A DNA stretch of 64,000 nucleotides from Sindora glabra. Taxonomy: Eukaryota; Streptophyta; Magnoliopsida; Fabales; Fabaceae. A model generated the notes under the pieces. That model was not told the origin of the DNA. It did no database searches and was given only the letters and a program-made list of their open reading frames with translations. Position 1 is the first letter of the stretch; each line of letters begins with the position of its first letter. Positions 58,346 to 64,000 of this stretch are shown here, piece after piece. Both the position numbers and the translations under genes were made by a program. Location: the NCBI GenBank assembly GCA_020226215.1, contig CM035225.1:13651868-13715867 (forward strand), written 5' to 3'.

Positions 58346-61161
58346 AATCTTTGTTTTAAGATTGTTCCTTTGATAAAATAATGAATTCCAACTCTTCAAT
58401 CCCAATAACATATTCAAATATGTATTCGTATGTAAACAGGTATTGTACTTGTGTAATTCCCGAAACTATCCTTTTTCATTTTTTTATTAAATTTATCATA
58501 AAATTTGAATTATTTATTCACACTTCTAATTATTTATACTATAGTCAAGAATGTGGATAGACAATTAAAAATGTCAAAAGAACATTGAAATTATATGATA
58601 TAATTTTACAAAGAAACTAAAATAAATAAATGAGAATAGTGTAGAAAACCACACTTAAAATGGAATGTAAATATGTAATTAGGGATGTTAATAGCCTCAC
58701 CCTCGTATGTAATGCTGTTTTTTAACTTATATAATTGATCTTATCTTGCATTTCAAGATAGTTGAATCAAATTTTTTGAACACATTGTTTGGAAAAGAAA
58801 GAAATATGCCTTGTTAAATAGGACTGGCAATGAATCAAGTGGTGTTGAATTGGATTTACTTTAAGTTTGACTCAATCTAATATTCTTTAACTTATAGTTG
58901 GGCTTGAATTTGATTCAAATCAAAATTTTTGGCTCATTGAGCTTATGATTAGATCAACTTGACTTGAATCGACTTAATAAACTTAAATTAATGTTCAAAA
59001 AATCAAACTGGAGTGAATGATTTTATCAAAAAATTTGTAAATGAGACATATGTCTTGCTCAACTTATTATTAAAATTGGAAGTTTTTAAAATTCCATGCA
59101 AAAAAAATACTAAACCATTATTAAATTGATTAATAGATATGAATTGGTCACTATCTCATGATTCCTGCAACTTTAAATTTTTTACATTATCACTTTTATT
59201 TTATAATAAACATATTTGTATCCATCCTTTATAATATTCAATTGAGTTTTCATTTGGAGAGTTGTCACATCTTCCTACCACCTTTTAAATGATATTTGCA
59301 AATTACATTTACCTTAACCATACAATTGATTCCAAAATGAAAATGGCATTAATAATATTCATCATTAACTCCTTTCATTACTCTATTTTAATTATAATTC
59401 AAATTTAAATGTAAATATTAAATTGCAAGTATTATGGTTAGTATTTTTTCTTCCTAATATGTTTAAATTATATACTATAAAAGAATTTCTAATTAATATA
59501 TAAATATTAGTTAATTTTAAATTATATATATTATTCATGTTAGCTTATAATACAATTGAACTGAATATCTTTATACTCAACCTCAACTCATTTAATATAT
59601 GAGCTAAATTATTTCATCCATATATCACTTATTTGATTCAAAAATTTAGTTTATTAAATTAAAAGTTGAATAAAATTTCAAGCATTCCAAAGACCCCCAT
59701 GGTTGCGATTGAAAAACGTAATTCAAACGGAGGACAGATTTTATACTAAACTCTACCAATTAATTAGTGATTACATTTGGGTGTCAAAATTATTTAAGAA
59801 AAATTATATTTACCTTCTTAAATGTTCAACCTAATTATACTCATTTTTTTATTTCTTATGTATACATTCACTTTTCTTACTCTAAAATAAAGGAGGTGAG
59901 TGTATATTTAAAATAAATGGAATGAAATATGTGTATATATAATAAAAAATAGATGTTAGTGTATATTTTTAAGAATAAAGAAAATATAAATATAATTACA
60001 TTAAATCCCAAACAATGAGTATAATTTACTCAATTATTTTTTGAGACATTATATTAACATAAATGAAATTTGAACTTATAAAAGACTTCCAACACTTGAA
60101 AAAAAAAGGATTGAATTTTGTTTGTGTTTCAATGTTATGGAAAATTTGAGTTAGAAAGAAAAATGGTTAAAAATGTATCTTAAGAATAAGCAAAATATTT
60201 TCCCATCAAATAAATGTAAAAAAGGGATAGCAAACTTTGTAATTTCAAAATTGTACTTTTGTAAAGTCTACTAGACAACTTTGTTAACAGGTAGGAAAAG
60301 CAATTTTATTATTTAATAAATTATTTTTTAATCCTTTTCATTTTTCAATTAAATAAAATTAATATATTTATTATTTTCCTTTTAGTTATATTTTGTATAT
60401 CTAAACAACAAGTGAAAAATATTTTTTAATACATTTTCTTTCTACATTTTTGTTTCTATTTATTTTCTTTCCATACCTTTTTCTCTCACCACATTCACAC
60501 ATATGTTTGCATCCGTTACACTAACCAAACAACTTTAATATAAATTTTGTTCCCGTTCGTGAAATATTTTCGATTTGAGACCAAATTGCCCATAAGATTT
60601 ATGGAACAAATGCTTCATTTTGGAATCAAATTTTCTTAGAATTTAATTGATTTTATTTTAATATAAATAATTTCAATTTACTTCAAATAAATTTTATTGT
60701 TTAGAATTTATGTTCAATATAATAATTTTAATTTATTTATAAATTACTTATTTTATTTATAATATATAGAAAAATGCATGCAATTTAATTAAAAATGTGA
60801 ATTTTGATGGTATTATATTAAATATAATATCAAAAAGAGCATAAATTTTTTATATTATTCATGTTTTAGGTTAAATGAAATGAATTATAATAAAATTATT
60901 ATTAAGTTTGATAGATTTCATAATGATAAAAATATAATAAAAATAATAATTAAAAATAAAATAAAATAAAACTTTTTATTTTAATTCAAATACTATTAAA
61001 AATTTATTTTAAAATAAAATAAAATTTTATTTTTAACCAATCCAAACACAATAAAAAGTTGAAAAATAAAGAAAGATGACTTGCACAATCATTAAATAAG
61101 TTCAACTTTTTACTTTAAAATATCTCGGCTACTTGTCTCTTCTGAATTTTTTTTTTTTTGT
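58346..61161. other. AT-rich sequence without recognised gene
   Basis: 58345-58450 duplicates 50820-50940. AGGACTGGCAATG near 58823 resembles the TAGGGCTGGCAAT end of plant hAT elements, but no partner end was found. From 60600 to 61130 the sequence is very AT-rich up to the assembly gap. Confidence 0.35.
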
Positions 61162-61261
61162 NNNNNNNNNNNNNNNNNNNNNNNNNNNNNNNNNNNNNNN
61201 NNNNNNNNNNNNNNNNNNNNNNNNNNNNNNNNNNNNNNNNNNNNNNNNNNNNNNNNNNNNN
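61162..61261. other. Assembly gap (100 N)
   Basis: Exactly 100 undetermined bases, the usual placeholder for a gap of unknown size. It cuts copy B of the CACTA element directly at the segment homologous to 18850-19068. Confidence 0.95.
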
Positions 61262-62092
61262 TATTCTATTCCAAAAAATAGGATTTTATAACCAATTAGA
61301 AATTTTCTGCAATGTTCAAAATGTTTAGGTTTGAGCAACAAATGTTTTAGTCCAAACAATTTTAGTCATTCACTAAATTTTTCATGCATGGTTGAAGATA
61401 TTATTGTATTGAAGTGAGTAAACACCTGAGCATCATAACAGAGGCAAATTCATAACTAGATTCATTTTTTAATAGAAGTTTGTCCGTTCAGTCAACTAAT
61501 TACTAGTAATACTAATGACCATTGATTTTGTATGTTTTAAAAAATGTTTCTTTTACTCAATAAACTTTGATAATTGAAGCATGTAGTGAATTATGGGTTG
61601 TCCTATAATTTAGGAATTTTCGTTAAGGATGTGGACGGAGAAATAATGTTAGAGGATTATTTGCACCATTTGTATAGTTTAAAATGCTAATTGTGCACTT
61701 CTAAATGTTGAGGGTAAATTGTACTGACTTAAAGTTAAGGGAAGTCTATTGTATTTTATCCAAAAATTTATATAAGGCATACCATATAAAGCATGTAGCA
61801 TTAGTAGGAAGTAGAGGCAAAGAACAAAACAAAGTAAAAGTAAAGCATATAAAATATTAGTTAGAAGCTAAAACAAAGAATAAAACAAAGTAAAAGGAAA
61901 GGTACGCATATCTAGGCCGGAAAATGCAAAAGAAGAAAGTGGGGATAAAGTGATTATTGTGAATAGGTAATTAATAATACATTAATAGATTTGCAAAGGA
62001 GGCTTGCAAGATAGAGTCTTTACATAGTTATATTTAATTTTGACCTTTTTAGATATAGTATTCACTAATTTGTTAAATGTCTTCTAATGCAG

Positions 62093-63334
62093 TCCCACTT
62101 CAAGTTCTAGAGTATCTCCGACACTAAGCGAGATAGAGCACTTAGTGGTCTAATAAGGAGTATTGCTAACTTGTATAGAGATTGGAAGTACAGGTTGAAC
62201 AAATATTTTCTTTAGCACAGGGGCGATTGAGATTGGAATTTTGACTTGGACCGTGCTAGGTGTTGCATATCATGATCTATCTCACCTTAAATGTGGCAAA
62301 GGTGTGTAGACTTCTTTGATAGTGGTGATCACAAGGTGAGTATGATATTTTATAAAGTTACATCATTATTTCATATGGCTAAATTATAAATGTAATTATA
62401 TCATATGGTCATTTTTTTATTGCAGGAGCTTTCTATAAGGAATGCAAATAACATGATGAAGAAGGTGATGAATGATCGATATGGGTTGAAATCCATTTCC
62501 GCACATCATTATGATAAGATAATTTAACTTATTATTCATGTTTGAAATGTGTAATCTTTTTTCAACCAATAATTATACTTATCTCATTTTTCTCTTATAA
62601 AATATGAATAAAGAAATAGGAAGACGAGTGAGCTGCAGTCAATTCTAGAGAATTTTAGGAACCAACACACATATAGGACTGGGGAGTGGGTGCATCCCAC
62701 CCCCAAGGAGCAATATGTAATTAATTTTTATAATTGATTTTTATTTTAATAATTTAAGATAAGGATGACTGAGCTGGCAACTCAGCACTTGCAGTTCAAT
62801 GTGTCATCCATTGGCTCGCCTAACACTCTTGTATAGGCTAACAAGGCTGCCATTGCTGATAAGGTGCTTGGCATTTGTCAAGGGTACATAAGGGTGGTTG
62901 GTCATATGTTGGCTAGCTAGGCATATTGTTTAGTGAGTACCTCCAATTTTAGGGTAAGTTCGTAGTGTGTGTCCTAGGTGGGTGAGCTATAGGAGCAATT
63001 GCAGCAAAGTCGACAAGAGTTGGAGCAGAGCTAGGAGTAGCTTCAACAAAGCCAACAGTTGTTTCAGGAATAACAATAGATGCAACAACAATTTGGGACA
63101 TACCTGACGGAGCTCATTTCTCTACTCAAACAGCATGGTCTTGTACTGTTTGCTCCTCCATTTGCTGCAACACAACCTGGGTCGAGTAGATTTGCAAGTG
63201 CTCCCCCCACCTAGCCACCCAGTCCCTCCCATCCACCACCTTCAATGTATTGCCCTTATTATTTGGATGATGATGATGATAGTCAGGGCATGGATGATGA
63301 TGCATCAAGTTATCTGCATCTTCCTTGCCCTTAG
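62093..63334 (+). pseudogene. Ptta/En-Spm transposase, C-terminal exons (copy B)
   Basis: The exon after acceptor ...TAATGCAG (62092) reads NLYRDWKYRLNKYF, then after several stops MWQRCVDFFDSGDHK. An intron follows with donor AAG|GTGAGT (62336) and acceptor TTGCAG (62425), 90 bp, and the frame continues ELSIRNANNMMKKVMND. A later exon has LQSILENFRNQHTYRTGEWVHP, then a Gln-rich coiled-coil-like stretch (62985-63100), LISLLKQHGLVLFAPPF, a Pro-rich patch, an Asp-rich tail and the YLHLPCP end at TAG 63332-63334. This is the plant Transposase_24 (Ptta) domain: W..RL...., W..C..F.S....S..N. In-frame stops in the first exon and the Q-rich part make it inactive. In its family the protein acts with the DDE transposase at subterminal repeats. 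Confidence 0.82.
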
Positions 63335-64000
63335 ATTATTTTGTATACATAGGTTTTTTCCTTTTTATGTATAGACATTTATATTGGCCATGTACATATG
63401 AATTTTTACCTATGTATAAATAATTATACATTTATAAATATAATTCTTTATTTTTTTATATGAATTGTGTTGCACATTATTATTGCTAGTGTATTTTATT
63501 TGTACAATTTAAATTAGATAAAATTAAATTAAAAAATATCAAATTAATTCTATTGAATTGACGTAAAAATAATTTTATATTATATATATAATATATTTAT
63601 TTAATTATATCTAATTCTAATTTTAATTTAAATTAATTTTTATACTTTTAAAACTTTTACTGATTACAATGTCATCGGAAAAAGGTGGTTTCATTTTTAA
63701 ATTTTTTTAATTTGACATCTATAGTGATAACAATGTTGTCATTGAAAACATTTAACAACGACATTGTCATCACGAAAAGGTTAATAACCAATGGCAATGA
63801 CAGTTGTTGTCATTAAAAATTTAAAATTCAATTTTTTTTAATTTTGAAAGGATTTTGTCATCACAAAAGTTCAACTTTTATCGATAACTACTTAGTCATT
63901 ATTGTCTCCTCCTTCACCAATGAACTTATACTAATAACATCTTCATCGATGACTACTAATTTTAGCGATGACCAAGATTTCTATAGCAACGATAATTATT
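63335..64000 (+). repeat. CACTA copy B 3' subterminal region
   Basis: Non-coding, AT-rich first half, then dense subterminal repeats from about 63660 of the same words as at 8150-8560. The last 100 bases (AATGAACTTATACTAATAACATC, in part) mirror 8215-8245, so the terminus should lie shortly beyond the window edge. Confidence 0.7.

Larger units (their letters stand above)
61262..64000 (+). mobile_element. CACTA (En/Spm-type) element copy B, 3' part, runs off the window
   Basis: Inverted relative to copy A. It contains the spacer shared with copy A (61262-62000), Ptta transposase exons (62093-63334) and a subterminal repeat region (63660-64000) with ACAATGTCATC, ATGTTGTCATTGAAAA, GACATTGTCATCACGAAAAGG and TGACAGTTGTTGTCATTAAAA. 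The TAGTG terminus is not reached within the window. It lacks both LTR insertions seen in copy A and thus serves as the reference for the empty sites. Confidence 0.8.

Noticed and set aside
1..64000. CRISPR arrays, operons, phage or bacterial defence systems
   Set aside because: The window is plant nuclear DNA; the tandem arrays have long, irregular, degenerate units and no spacer-repeat structure.

Overview
The window is nuclear DNA of a flowering plant, most likely a eudicot: strongly AT-rich, with plant-type LTR retrotransposons (initiator-Met primer sites), CACTA/En-Spm and Helitron remains, MITEs, and a plant-specific PPR relic. A run of exactly 100 N (61162-61261) marks an assembly gap. 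I found no intact, expressible host gene. Almost everything recognisable is a decayed mobile element, a solo LTR, a degenerate tandem array or a gene fragment, as expected for a gene-poor, probably pericentromeric or large intergenic region. The species cannot be named from the sequence.

Layout. 0-8 kb: LTR-like sequence, a broken DUF4283 (gag-like) coding relic on the minus strand (2690-3361), AT-rich repeats and a three-unit tandem array. 8.1-19.1 kb: a CACTA element on the minus strand (copy A, 3' terminus at 8134) that has received two LTR retrotransposons: one on + with about 1.7 kb of internal sequence (9537-12301) and a Copia element on - (13069-18844). 19-24 kb: older repeats, then a Ty3/Gypsy 3' LTR and pol fragment on -. 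24-34 kb: two adjacent MITE-like copies, decayed Gypsy-type LTR sequence on - containing a ~170 bp tandem array, and inside it a 2.46 kb candidate solo LTR flanked by TTAAG. 34-41 kb: a 199 bp-offset duplication and a 1.37 kb non-autonomous CACTA-like element. 41-50.4 kb: lower-copy sequence with a solo LTR (44536-45266), a PPR pseudogene fragment (+) and a gene 3' end present in about three or four decayed copies, one keeping a short coding tail at 50150-50296. 50.4-61 kb: a MITE with long inverted repeats, a Helitron helicase relic and Helitron-like 3' ends, and an 11-unit array (56.3-57.6 kb). 61.1-64 kb: a second CACTA copy (copy B) in inverted orientation to copy A, cut by the right window edge.

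The elements tell a history of nesting rather than a pathway. Comparing copy A with the less interrupted copy B shows where both LTR elements entered, and the solo LTR at 44.5 kb belongs to the same family as the element in copy A. I see no new biological system; the most useful signals are the nested CACTA stack, the internally deleted Copia element, the multiplied gene 3' end and several unexplained tandem arrays.
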